Shown in pieces: positions 1 to 5,130 of a stretch of DNA of 5,130 nucleotides; positions within the stretch are counted from its first letter, which is position 1, and each line of letters begins with the position of its first letter. This DNA comes from Vulcanimicrobiota bacterium (GTDB taxonomy: Bacteria > Vulcanimicrobiota > Vulcanimicrobiia > Vulcanimicrobiales > Vulcanimicrobiaceae). The stretch covers positions 1 to 5,130 of the forward strand of contig JAFAHB010000071.1 in assembly GCA_019237435.1 (NCBI GenBank). Reading direction: 5' to 3'. The position numbers and the translations under genes are program-made. The notes under the pieces were generated by a model. That model was not told where the DNA came from. It was given only the letters and a program-made list of their open reading frames with translations, and did not search any database.

Positions 1-855
1 CGCGCCTACGGCGCTCCGCTCAGGATAACACGTTTGGGGCGGCGGCGTTTCGCTCAGCGGAACACGTGGTGTCTGCGGCGTTTCGACGGGTCGCATGGTG
101 TAGAACCGCCTAATGGTAGAGTCGGCGAGCGTACCGGCCCATTCGCCAACCACGGTGAATGCAGTCTGCCACGGCACGGCATTAATCACGGCGCGCCGTC
201 GCTGCATGCCGCGCAGGATTGCACGCGCAACGCGCTCCGCCGAACCAATGGGCCCCGGCGGGCGTGCGACGCCCGAAGAGCTGTGAAACTCGGTTGCCGC
301 GACGCCGGGGTCCACGTACGTCACCGCAACGCCGCGCGGGCGAAGCTCGCGGCGCAGTTGAGTGGCCGCCGCCCGGATCGCGGCCTTGGTTAGCGCATAC
401 GCGCCTTGACGAGGAAGAGGAATCCGAGCGACGCCGGAGCCGATGAAGATGATGTGACCGCGCGTCACCTCGAGTTGCGGCAGGGCTGCGCGCGCAATAC
501 GAAGCGGCGCCGCGACGTTGAGCTGCCATTGCGCCTCGATCGCAGCGTCGCTCTGCTCCAACAGACCACCGTATGCGCCGGCGCCGGCGTTGTTGAAGAG
601 CACGTCGATTCGCCGGTACGCTCGCAGGGCGACCTCGACGATGCGCGCGGGCACGTCGCGCGCGGTGACGTCGCCGGCGAAGACGACGCACTCGCCGCCG
701 GCGTTGCGAAGCTCTGAGGCAACATGTTCGAGCCGATCGGCGCGCCGTGCGACCATCACGATGCGATAACCGGCACGCGCGGAAGCGAGCGCGACCGCGC
801 GACCGATTCCCGAGCTCGCACCGGTGACGATCAGCGTGCGGGCATTTTCATGCAT
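1..855 (-). CDS. Short-chain dehydrogenase/reductase (classical SDR), 3' end beyond the window
   Basis: This is an NAD(P)-dependent oxidoreductase of the classical SDR family, probably cytosolic; its substrate is unknown. The frame gives 285 codons with no stop before the left edge. Visible motifs are the Rossmann nucleotide-binding TGASSGIG (residues 11-18), GDVT (61-64), NNAG (88-91), and the catalytic tetrad N113, S140, Y153 and K157 in YALTK. DPG at 182-184 follows, as is usual. Arginines 37-38 after the second beta strand suggest an NADP(H) preference, which is an inference. The ATG at 855 is chosen because it puts the glycine motif at the normal distance; it overlaps the upstream hydrolase gene by 8 nt and has no clear Shine-Dalgarno, which points to translational coupling. 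The SDR-like sequence seems to fade after about residue 254. The proline- and threonine-rich tail that follows, ending CYPERSAVGA, reads through a dispersed repeat. Family assignment is secure; the C-terminus and substrate are not. Confidence 0.93.
   Translation of the reverse strand, partial: MHENARTLIVTGASSGIGRAVALASARAGYRIVMVARRADRLEHVASELRNAGGECVVFAGDVTARDVPARIVEVALRAYRRIDVLFNNAGAGAYGGLLEQSDAAIEAQWQLNVAAPLRIARAALPQLEVTRGHIIFIGSGVARIPLPRQGAYALTKAAIRAAATQLRRELRPRGVAVTYVDPGVAATEFHSSSGVARPPGPIGSAERVARAILRGMQRRRAVINAVPWQTAFTVVGEWAGTLADSTIRRFYTMRPVETPQTPRVPLSETPPPQTCYPERSAVGA
13..31. repeat. Dispersed repeat copy at the left edge, inside the SDR open frame
   Basis: The 19 nt GCTCCGCTCAGGATAACAC are identical to 2064-2082 in the divergent intergenic region and lie in the same orientation. 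On the minus strand they encode part of CYPERSAVGA, the current end of the SDR frame. The element probably continues past the window edge. Confidence 0.65.
17..83. repeat. Imperfect 34-nt tandem duplication in the SDR 3' region
   Basis: Two adjacent units align: 17-50 and 51-83. Both begin CGCTCAG, continue with AACACGT (27-33 and 61-67) and end GCGGCGTTT (42-50 and 75-83). The second unit is one base shorter, so the outer parts repeat at 34 nt and the last part at 33 nt. The SDR frame passes through both and encodes two ETP-containing stretches. The first unit overlaps the dispersed repeat. Confidence 0.5.
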
Positions 856-2020
856 GCGTGTCGCAATACGCGCGGTATTCGGCGCCGATGCTTTCGGGAA
901 GACCGGCGTAATGGTCGGCTTCGTCGGCGATCGGAGCCGGCGGCGGCGTGACCACGTCGCGCGCTTTGCGCGCGAACTGTCTAAGCGTCGCCGCGACGGG
1001 TTTGAGGGTGCCGTCGCTGCGGACGACGCCGAATCGCAGCTCGTGCGGCGCTCGATCGAACGGCGGCGAGTTCGCCAGGGCCGGATCGTAATCGCTCCAG
1101 CACCACCAAAACGCGCCGAGCGCGCCGCCCGCGTGAAGCCGCTCCAGCACGTCGCTCGCGTATTGCGCCATCTCGGCTTCATCCAAACAGGCGAAGCCGT
1201 CAACCTCGTTTCGCCCCGGCGGACACTGCGGATTGCCGAACTCACTGAAGAGCACCGGCTTACCGCTGAACGACTGTTGAAGCTGACAAAGGAACGGCAC
1301 GACGTTGGAGTCGAGGCGGTCACGCGCAAACGCGCTGTAGACCGAGTAGCCGTGCATCGTCGCAAAGATCCACGGTTGGGCGATGCTCGACGGACGCAAG
1401 CGCCGGTCTTTGTCGAAGTCTTCGCCGTGCATGCCGCCGGATACGCCCGCGCCGGAAACCTCGATCAGCGCATCGGTCAAGCGCGCGCTCCACTCGGCGG
1501 CGTCGGATGGCGTTCGCGGCAACCGCAGATTTGAGAACTCGTTACCCAAATCCCATGCAAAGAGCGCGGGGTGACCGCGTAGCCGTTCGCCGACGCGGCG
1601 TGCGAACAAGAGCTGCGCCTCAACCAGCTGCGGGTCGGCATAGAAATCGCCGATCGATCGGTCGACGACGGCGCCGTCGGAGATCGTCCTGAAGCGGCCT
1701 TCAACCGTTTCGCGCTCGAGCGTCCATGCCGGCAGCCAATTCACGCCGCTCATGTGGCCGCAGAAGAGCGTCGGCATTGCGCGCAATCCCGCGTCGGCGA
1801 TTCGCCCCATCACCGCATCGAACCGGCGCAGTGTTTCGGCGTTCATCGCGTTCGGCGCCGGCTGAAACGCTTCCCACATCAAGAAAAAACGCACGACGTC
1901 GAGTCCGAGCTCTTTGATTCGTGCGAAGTCCTCGCCGATCTCATCGATATCGAAGCGCTGCCACATGTACATGGCGCTTGCGCGCGGCCAGTAGTTGATG
2001 CCGAGAAGAAAACGCGACAT
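848..2020 (-). CDS. GH5-like (clan GH-A) glycoside hydrolase, probably intracellular
   Basis: The 390-residue product looks like a (beta/alpha)8-barrel retaining glycosidase of clan GH-A, nearest in style to cellulase-family GH5 enzymes. Residues 5-12 (LLGINYWP) resemble a first barrel strand. [10 protein letters not shown] places N160-E161 as the usual Asn-Glu acid/base pair at the end of strand 4. HGYSVYS (223-229) matches the active-site His/Tyr region, VLFSEFG places E260 as the likely nucleophile on strand 7, and FWWCWSD (304-310) resembles the strand 8 aromatic platform. There is no signal peptide, so it probably acts in the cytoplasm on imported oligosaccharides or glycosides. The frame stays open for 42 codons upstream, but those codons encode repeat sequence ([11 protein letters not shown]). 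The ATG at 2020 is preferred because AAGGA lies 6 nt before it. The stop overlaps the SDR start by 8 nt. Substrate and exact family cannot be set by eye; beta-mannosidase, beta-glucosidase and beta-galactosidase all remain possible. Confidence 0.87.
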   Translation of the reverse strand: MSRFLLGINYWPRASAMYMWQRFDIDEIGEDFARIKELGLDVVRFFLMWEAFQPAPNAMNAETLRRFDAVMGRIADAGLRAMPTLFCGHMSGVNWLPAWTLERETVEGRFRTISDGAVVDRSIGDFYADPQLVEAQLLFARRVGERLRGHPALFAWDLGNEFSNLRLPRTPSDAAEWSARLTDALIEVSGAGVSGGMHGEDFDKDRRLRPSSIAQPWIFATMHGYSVYSAFARDRLDSNVVPFLCQLQQSFSGKPVLFSEFGNPQCPPGRNEVDGFACLDEAEMAQYASDVLERLHAGGALGAFWWCWSDYDPALANSPPFDRAPHELRFGVVRSDGTLKPVAATLRQFARKARDVVTPPPAPIADEADHYAGLPESIGAEYRAYCDTHA

Positions 2021-2026
2021 GCTGCG

Positions 2027-2031
2027 TCCTT
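2027..2031 (-). promoter_or_regulatory. Ribosome binding site of the glycoside hydrolase gene
   Basis: On the minus strand AAGGA lies 6 nt upstream of the ATG at 2020, a normal Shine-Dalgarno distance. It decides the start against the longer open frame beginning at 2146, which runs through repeat sequence. The motif is part of a GCGAAGG heptamer repeated three times in tandem. Confidence 0.6.
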
Positions 2032-2048
2032 CGCCCTTCGCCCTTCGA
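2028..2048. repeat. Tandem heptamer, three copies of CCTTCGC
   Basis: Three adjacent 7-nt units are visible on the plus strand; the third differs only in its last base (A for C). Read on the minus strand each unit contains GAAGG, a Shine-Dalgarno-like string, and the copy nearest the gene forms part of the hydrolase ribosome binding site. The tract joins directly to the dispersed repeat that follows it. Confidence 0.7.
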
Positions 2049-2083
2049 CTCCGCCGCTTCGCGGCTCCGCTCAGGATAACACA
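2048..2083. repeat. Dispersed intergenic repeat, unit 1 (CTCAGGATAACAC type)
   Basis: This unit contains GCTCCGCTCAGGATAACAC (2064-2082), identical over 19 nt to positions 13-31 at the left edge. It carries a small hairpin: GCCGC (2053-2057), loop TTC, GCGGC (2061-2065). Strings of this kind, CTTCGACTCCGC followed by CTCAGGATRACA, are recalled as abundant non-coding repeats in many soil and metagenomic bacterial genomes, often mistranslated as VILSGAAK or HPERS tails. The function is unknown. The unit boundaries are approximate. Confidence 0.65.
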
Positions 2084-2086
2084 GCT

Positions 2087-2107
2087 GTCGCTCCGGTCAG
2101 GATGACA
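2087..2107. repeat. Dispersed intergenic repeat, unit 2 (diverged, CTCCGGTCAGGATGACA)
   Basis: This is a second, shorter unit in the same orientation as unit 1, reading CGCTCCGGTCAGGATGACA against unit 1 GGCTCCGCTCAGGATAACA. The perfect palindrome ACAGCTGT (2081-2088) sits at the junction of the two. The ATG at 2102, in frame with purE, lies inside the repeat consensus, which argues against it being the natural start. Confidence 0.55.
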
Positions 2108-2117
2108 AAATTGAGGA

Positions 2118-2132
2118 AGGCGCGAAGCGCCT
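2118..2132 (+). promoter_or_regulatory. Hairpin in the purE leader between a Shine-Dalgarno-like site and GTG start
   Basis: AGGCGC (2118-2123), loop GAA (2124-2126) and GCGCCT (2127-2132) form a perfect 6-bp stem. GAGGA (2113-2117) lies directly before it, and the GTG at 2138 comes 5 nt after. Linear spacing from GAGGA to GTG is 20 nt, too long; a folded hairpin would cut the effective gap to about 5 nt. The pairing is seen directly, but the role in initiation is inferred. It could also be incidental, since short GC-rich stems are common in such DNA. Confidence 0.35.
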
Positions 2133-2137
2133 CGGCA

Positions 2138-2626
2138 GTGACGCAAACGAGCGAATCACCGGTCGTGGGTATCATCATGGGGAGCCGTTCCGACTGGGAA
2201 ACGATGTCGGCGGCGCGCGATACGCTCGCCGAGTTGGGAATTCCGTGCGAGGTTCGAGTCGTTTCGGCACATCGCATGCCCGACGAAATGTTCGAATACG
2301 CGGAATCGGCCGCGCGGCGCGGACTCGCGGCCATCATCGCCGGCGCGGGAGGCGCGGCGCATCTTCCCGGCATGACCGCGGCCAAGACCCTCGTTCCCGT
2401 GATCGGCGTTCCGGTGCACACGCGCGCAAACGGGCTCGATTCGCTGCTCTCGATCGTGCAGATGCCGCCCGGAGTTCCGGTAGCGACGATGGCGATCGGC
2501 GGCGCGGTCAATGCCGCGCTGTTTGCCGCTCGCATCGTTGCGTTGCGCGACGCCGCCGTCGCAACCCGCCTCGCGGCTTACGTCGAACGGATGCACGATG
2601 CGGCGGCCTCCAGTACGCTGGATTGA
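2138..2626 (+). CDS. purE: PurE, N5-carboxyaminoimidazole ribonucleotide mutase (class I)
   Basis: PurE moves the carboxylate of N5-CAIR to carbon 4, giving CAIR for de novo purine synthesis in the cytosol. With the GTG start at 2138 the product is 162 residues, a typical length for class I PurE. Family motifs are clear: MGSRSDW (14-20), SAHRMP (43-48) with catalytic H45, [11 protein letters not shown] (69-79) with H75, then [12 protein letters not shown] (99-110) and [16 protein letters not shown]. The start is uncertain. The in-frame ATG at 2102 would add 12 residues but lies inside a dispersed repeat, whereas GTG 2138 leaves nine residues before the first strand (VGIIMGS), as is common in the family. 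A hairpin may bring a distant GAGGA close to this GTG. The stop overlaps purK, the partner enzyme, which supports the mutase rather than the stand-alone class II carboxylase role. Confidence 0.95.
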   Translation: MTQTSESPVVGIIMGSRSDWETMSAARDTLAELGIPCEVRVVSAHRMPDEMFEYAESAARRGLAAIIAGAGGAAHLPGMTAAKTLVPVIGVPVHTRANGLDSLLSIVQMPPGVPVATMAIGGAVNAALFAARIVALRDAAVATRLAAYVERMHDAAASSTLD

Positions 2627-3765
2627 AGCGAGTCGAAACGATCGGCGTGATCGGAGGCGGCCAGCTTGGCCGAATGTTCGCACTCGACGCGAAACGCATG
2701 GGATATTACGTCGTGACGCTCGACCCGCAGGAACACTCGCCCTGCGGGCAGGTGGCCGACGAGCAGATCGTGGCGGCGTACGACGATCTCGGCGCGATCG
2801 AAGAGCTCGGGCGGCGCAGCGACGTGATCACGTACGAGTTCGAGAACATCGATATCGGCTCGGTGCGGCATCTCGAATCGCTTTCGTATCGCGTGACGCC
2901 CGCGAGCAACGTGCTGCACGTAACTCAAGACCGGCTGCTCGAAAAGCAGTTCGCGCGCGACGCGGGTCTACAAACTACGGACTTCGCAAGCGTTCGCGAC
3001 GCCGGCGATCTGGATAAAGCCGCAAAAACGATCGGGTTTCCCGCGATTCTCAAGACCGTGCGCGGCGGCTACGACGGCAAAGGGCAATGGGGCGCCGACT
3101 CGATCGAGGAAGCCCGCGCCGCGCTGGAGGCAGCGGCCGGAGCCCCCCTGATTTTCGAACGCATGGCGTCGCTGAAGTGCGAGGTTAGCGTGATTGCGAC
3201 GCGCAGTTCGCGTGACGAGATCGTCGCATATCCGGTTGCGGAGAATACGCACGACCGGGGAATTCTCGCGATGACGATCGCTCCGGCGCGCATTGACGAA
3301 GCAATCGCAGCTCGAGCGCGGGAGGCGGCCGCGACCGTGGGAAGAGGCTTGCGCATCGTGGGCACGTATTGCGTGGAGTTTTTCGTTTCGACGGCGGGCG
3401 AGCTGATGCTCAATGAGATCGCGCCTCGCCCTCATAACAGCGGGCACTATACGATCGACGTGACGCAGTGCTCGCAGTACGAACAACACGTCCGTGCGAT
3501 CTGCGACCTTCCGCTTGCGCCCCCGCGCCTTCTCGCCAACGCGATCATGATGAACGTGCTCGGCACCGGAACGGGCAACCATTTGGACGGAGTTGCCGAT
3601 CTCTTGACGGATCCAACTATCGTTGTGCACATGTACGGCAAGCGCCACGCCGTTGCGCGGCGGAAGATGGGTCATTTCACGATGCTGGTGGACGGACCGG
3701 TGGACGACGCCGCGATCGCGCGTGCGCAGGCCGCGCTGGCGAAGCTTCGGTGGGTACGGTGCTGA
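2623..3765 (+). CDS. purK: PurK, N5-carboxyaminoimidazole ribonucleotide synthetase
   Basis: PurK is an ATP-grasp enzyme that joins AIR, bicarbonate and ATP to form N5-CAIR, which PurE then uses. The 380-residue product has the usual order: N-terminal [11 protein letters not shown] (8-18), TYEFENID (70-77), the ATP-grasp loop [12 protein letters not shown] (144-155), the metal- and substrate-binding stretch [12 protein letters not shown] (264-275) followed by [12 protein letters not shown] (282-293), and a C-terminal domain with ARRKMGH (345-351). No key residue looks missing. The start is TTG at 2623, which overlaps the purE stop as TTGA (4 nt) and puts the glycine loop at the normal distance. 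The frame is open further upstream only because it reads through purE out of frame. There is no clear Shine-Dalgarno, so translation is probably coupled to purE. Confidence 0.95.
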   Translation: MKRVETIGVIGGGQLGRMFALDAKRMGYYVVTLDPQEHSPCGQVADEQIVAAYDDLGAIEELGRRSDVITYEFENIDIGSVRHLESLSYRVTPASNVLHVTQDRLLEKQFARDAGLQTTDFASVRDAGDLDKAAKTIGFPAILKTVRGGYDGKGQWGADSIEEARAALEAAAGAPLIFERMASLKCEVSVIATRSSRDEIVAYPVAENTHDRGILAMTIAPARIDEAIAARAREAAATVGRGLRIVGTYCVEFFVSTAGELMLNEIAPRPHNSGHYTIDVTQCSQYEQHVRAICDLPLAPPRLLANAIMMNVLGTGTGNHLDGVADLLTDPTIVVHMYGKRHAVARRKMGHFTMLVDGPVDDAAIARAQAALAKLRWVRC

Positions 3766-4406
3766 CGGGCTATCTGGACGAGGCGCTCTTCGTCTTCGTC
3801 ACCTTGATCGCGCTGATGAATCCGGTCTCTACTGCCGCCGTGTTCGCGACGCTGACGGAGGGGCGCACCGACAAAGATCAAGCGCAGATCGCGCGGCGTG
3901 CCTCGATCGTCGCCGCCGTAACGCTCGTCGCCTTCGCGTTCGCCGGCGAAGCGCTGCTCGGCGCGCTCGGCGTAAAGATCGGCGCGTTCAAGATCGCCGG
4001 CGGCCTCTTGTTGCTGAAGGTTGGATTCGACACCGTCTTCGCGCAGCGAACGCATCGCGAAATATGCGAGACCGCGCGAGCGAACGCCGAGCCTGCGAGC
4101 GATCCATCGGTCTTCCCGCTCGCGATACCGATGATCACCGGTCCCGGCGCGCTCACCGCGAGTGTCGCGCTGGTAAATCCGACAGACATGCACCATTATC
4201 GGAACGGCGTCATCTTCGTGATTGTCGCGCTGATCGTCATCGCCATCAATTATCTGTTCATGCGCGGCGCGGAAAAGCTGACGGCGCGCGTCGGCCAAAC
4301 GGGAATCGACGCGGTCAGCCGAATCGTCGGGATCGTCGTCGCGGCGATTGCCGTGCAGCTCGTCGTCGACGGCGTCAGCAGCCTCACCCGCTTCACGATG
4401 AGCTAA
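3759..4406 (+). CDS. MarC family integral membrane protein
   Basis: This is a six-helix inner-membrane protein of the MarC family (UPF0056), whose biochemical function is not settled; the early link to multiple antibiotic resistance in E. coli was later withdrawn. The 215-residue length fits. Likely helices are about 9-30, 47-68, 72-92, 118-138, 149-168 and 188-205. Family signatures are the NP in ALMNPVST (18-25), PLAIPMITGPGALT (120-133), and RIVGIVVAAIAVQLVVDGV (188-206). The frame has GTG codons at 3750 and 3759. The second is preferred because the GGTGGG string (3749-3754) precedes it and it overlaps purK by only 7 nt. Placement directly after purK implies co-transcription, but no functional tie to purine synthesis is visible. 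Family assignment is strong; the exact start is moderate. Confidence 0.9.
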   Translation: MLTGYLDEALFVFVTLIALMNPVSTAAVFATLTEGRTDKDQAQIARRASIVAAVTLVAFAFAGEALLGALGVKIGAFKIAGGLLLLKVGFDTVFAQRTHREICETARANAEPASDPSVFPLAIPMITGPGALTASVALVNPTDMHHYRNGVIFVIVALIVIAINYLFMRGAEKLTARVGQTGIDAVSRIVGIVVAAIAVQLVVDGVSSLTRFTMS

Positions 4407-4440
4407 AGGCCGCCTCACGCCGGCTTCGAATAACCGCACG

Positions 4441-5130
4441 ATGATCGTCCGAGCCGGTGTTTTTTACGACGGCACGCTCGAGCCGCCGAAGCGGCGCCTC
4501 GATATCGTTATCGAAAACGGCTCGATTGCAGCGATTCGCGCGGCGAGCGGCCATTGCGATCTGGAGGCGCCCTGCGTCACGCCGGGCCTCGTCAACGCGC
4601 ACGCGCACCTCGAAGGCAGCGGCGAGCCCGACATGATGGGCATGATCGCGACGACGACGCCGAATCAGCGGATGCTGCGCGCCGTCGCCAATGCGTGCAA
4701 GTCGGTGAAGGCCGGCGTCACGACCATTCGCGATTTGGGCAGCTCGAATTCGATCGCGGCCGACGTGCGCGACGCAATCGTGGAGGGACGCATCTCCGGT
4801 CCGCGCATGCGAGCCGCGGGTAACGTGCTTTGCATGACCGGCGGCCACGGCTGGCCAATCGGGCGAGCCGTGGATTCGCCGTGGGACGCGCGCAAAGCAG
4901 TACGAGAGCAAATGTGGGCGGGCTCCGATTGCATCAAACTGATTGCGACCGGCGGTGTGCTCACCAAGGGCGCCGTTCCCGGCAACGCCCAGCTCACGCC
5001 CGAAGAGCTCGCTGCAGCCATTGACGAGGCGCACCGGCACGGCTTGCGCACCGCGGCTCATGCAATTGGAACGCAAGGCATCAAGAACGCGCTGAGGTCG
5101 GGCATCGACTCGATCGAACACGGCTCGCTG
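4441..5130 (+). CDS. Metal-dependent amidohydrolase (imidazolonepropionase/prolidase-like), 3' end beyond the window
   Basis: This is the N-terminal 230 residues of an amidohydrolase-superfamily enzyme; the frame is open to the right edge. An N-terminal beta-sandwich strip (IVRAGVFYDG, IVIENGSIAAI) leads into the barrel. Metal ligands can be read: H54 and H56 in NAHAHLEG, K166 in CIKLIATGG as the probable carboxylated lysine, H207 in AAHAIG, and H227 in SIEHGSL. GVTTIRDLGS (92-101) and MTGGHGW (132-138) are typical of the subgroup containing Xaa-Pro dipeptidases and related cyclic-amide or peptide hydrolases. The catalytic aspartate should lie past the window. There is no signal peptide, so it is probably cytosolic. 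The ATG at 4441 gives the normal N-terminus but has no evident Shine-Dalgarno; it follows marC by 34 nt with no terminator seen between them. Substrate is unknown. Confidence 0.9.
   Translation, partial: MIVRAGVFYDGTLEPPKRRLDIVIENGSIAAIRAASGHCDLEAPCVTPGLVNAHAHLEGSGEPDMMGMIATTTPNQRMLRAVANACKSVKAGVTTIRDLGSSNSIAADVRDAIVEGRISGPRMRAAGNVLCMTGGHGWPIGRAVDSPWDARKAVREQMWAGSDCIKLIATGGVLTKGAVPGNAQLTPEELAAAIDEAHRHGLRTAAHAIGTQGIKNALRSGIDSIEHGSL

Larger units (their letters stand above)
2021..2137. other. Divergent intergenic region between the hydrolase and purE
   Basis: This 117-nt gap must carry promoters for both transcription units if each starts here. I could not recognise convincing -35 and -10 pairs on either strand. 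Much of it is occupied by the heptamer array and two dispersed repeat units, leaving little unique sequence (about 2108-2137) before purE. No riboswitch or PurR-like operator is evident. Confidence 0.6.

Noticed and set aside
182..691. Minus-strand open frame of 169 codons inside the SDR gene
   Set aside because: It is an out-of-frame shadow, very rich in Arg, with no domain motifs; the SDR frame carries all the family motifs.
824..1534. Plus-strand open frame of 236 codons antisense to the glycoside hydrolase
   Set aside because: It is Arg- and Ala-rich with no recognisable motif, opposite a gene with clear catalytic residues; long antisense frames are expected in high-GC DNA.
2102..2137. 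ATG at 2102 as the purE start
   Set aside because: It lies inside a dispersed repeat unit with no suitably spaced Shine-Dalgarno and gives an unusually long N-terminus; kept as an alternative, not excluded.
2021..2146. 42-codon N-terminal extension of the glycoside hydrolase
   Set aside because: It is repeat sequence in translation ([11 protein letters not shown]); the ATG at 2020 has a well-placed AAGGA and leads directly into the barrel.
2071..2535. Minus-strand frame of 154 codons antisense to purE
   Set aside because: It mirrors the conserved purE coding sequence and shows no motif of its own.
2245..2622. Upstream extension of the purK frame through purE
   Set aside because: This stretch is out-of-frame purE sequence, Arg-rich and unlike any PurK N-terminus.
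3672..4439. Minus-strand frame of 255 codons antisense to the marC-like gene
   Set aside because: It is rich in Arg and Asp from antisense reading of a clear six-helix membrane protein; no independent support.
4407..4440. Possible terminator or promoter between marC and the amidohydrolase
   Set aside because: The 34-nt gap has no stem followed by a T-run and no recognisable promoter boxes.
4393..5121. Minus-strand frame of 242 codons antisense to the amidohydrolase
   Set aside because: The plus strand encodes all the expected metal ligands in the right order; the antisense frame has no domain.

Overview
This is a high-GC bacterial chromosome window that looks like ordinary housekeeping and accessory metabolism. 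Codons strongly favour G or C at the third position and start codons include TTG and GTG. The source cannot be fixed from sequence alone. The GC-rich coding, tight gene packing and dispersed repeats containing CTCAGGATRAC (which read as YPERS or VILSGAAK when translated) would suit a soil or metagenomic lineage such as Eremiobacterota or Acidobacteriota. That placement is a low-confidence inference.

Left part, minus strand (about 1-2020). Two genes read leftwards from a divergent promoter region: a clan GH-A, GH5-like glycoside hydrolase (2020-848), then a short-chain dehydrogenase/reductase (from 855, running off the left edge). They overlap by 8 nt and are probably co-transcribed. The SDR frame stays open through a repeat-like tract at the window edge, so its C-terminal tail may be repeat-derived.

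Divergent intergenic region (2021-2137). This 117-nt stretch holds two units of the dispersed repeat, a CCTTCGC heptamer array that supplies the glycoside hydrolase ribosome binding site, and a small hairpin just before the preferred purE start.

Right part, plus strand (2138-5130). Four genes lie head to tail: purE (N5-CAIR mutase), purK (N5-CAIR synthetase), a MarC-family six-helix membrane protein, and a metal-dependent amidohydrolase cut by the right edge. The first three overlap by 4 and 7 nt. PurK carboxylates AIR to N5-CAIR and PurE converts that to CAIR, so the pair forms one step of de novo purine synthesis. MarC and the amidohydrolase have no evident purine role and may simply share the transcript.

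I see no RNA gene, CRISPR array, transposase, phage gene or defence system, and no convincing evidence of a new biological system. The points most worth checking are the repeat-derived SDR tail, the hairpin-spaced purE start, and the unassigned specificity of the glycoside hydrolase.
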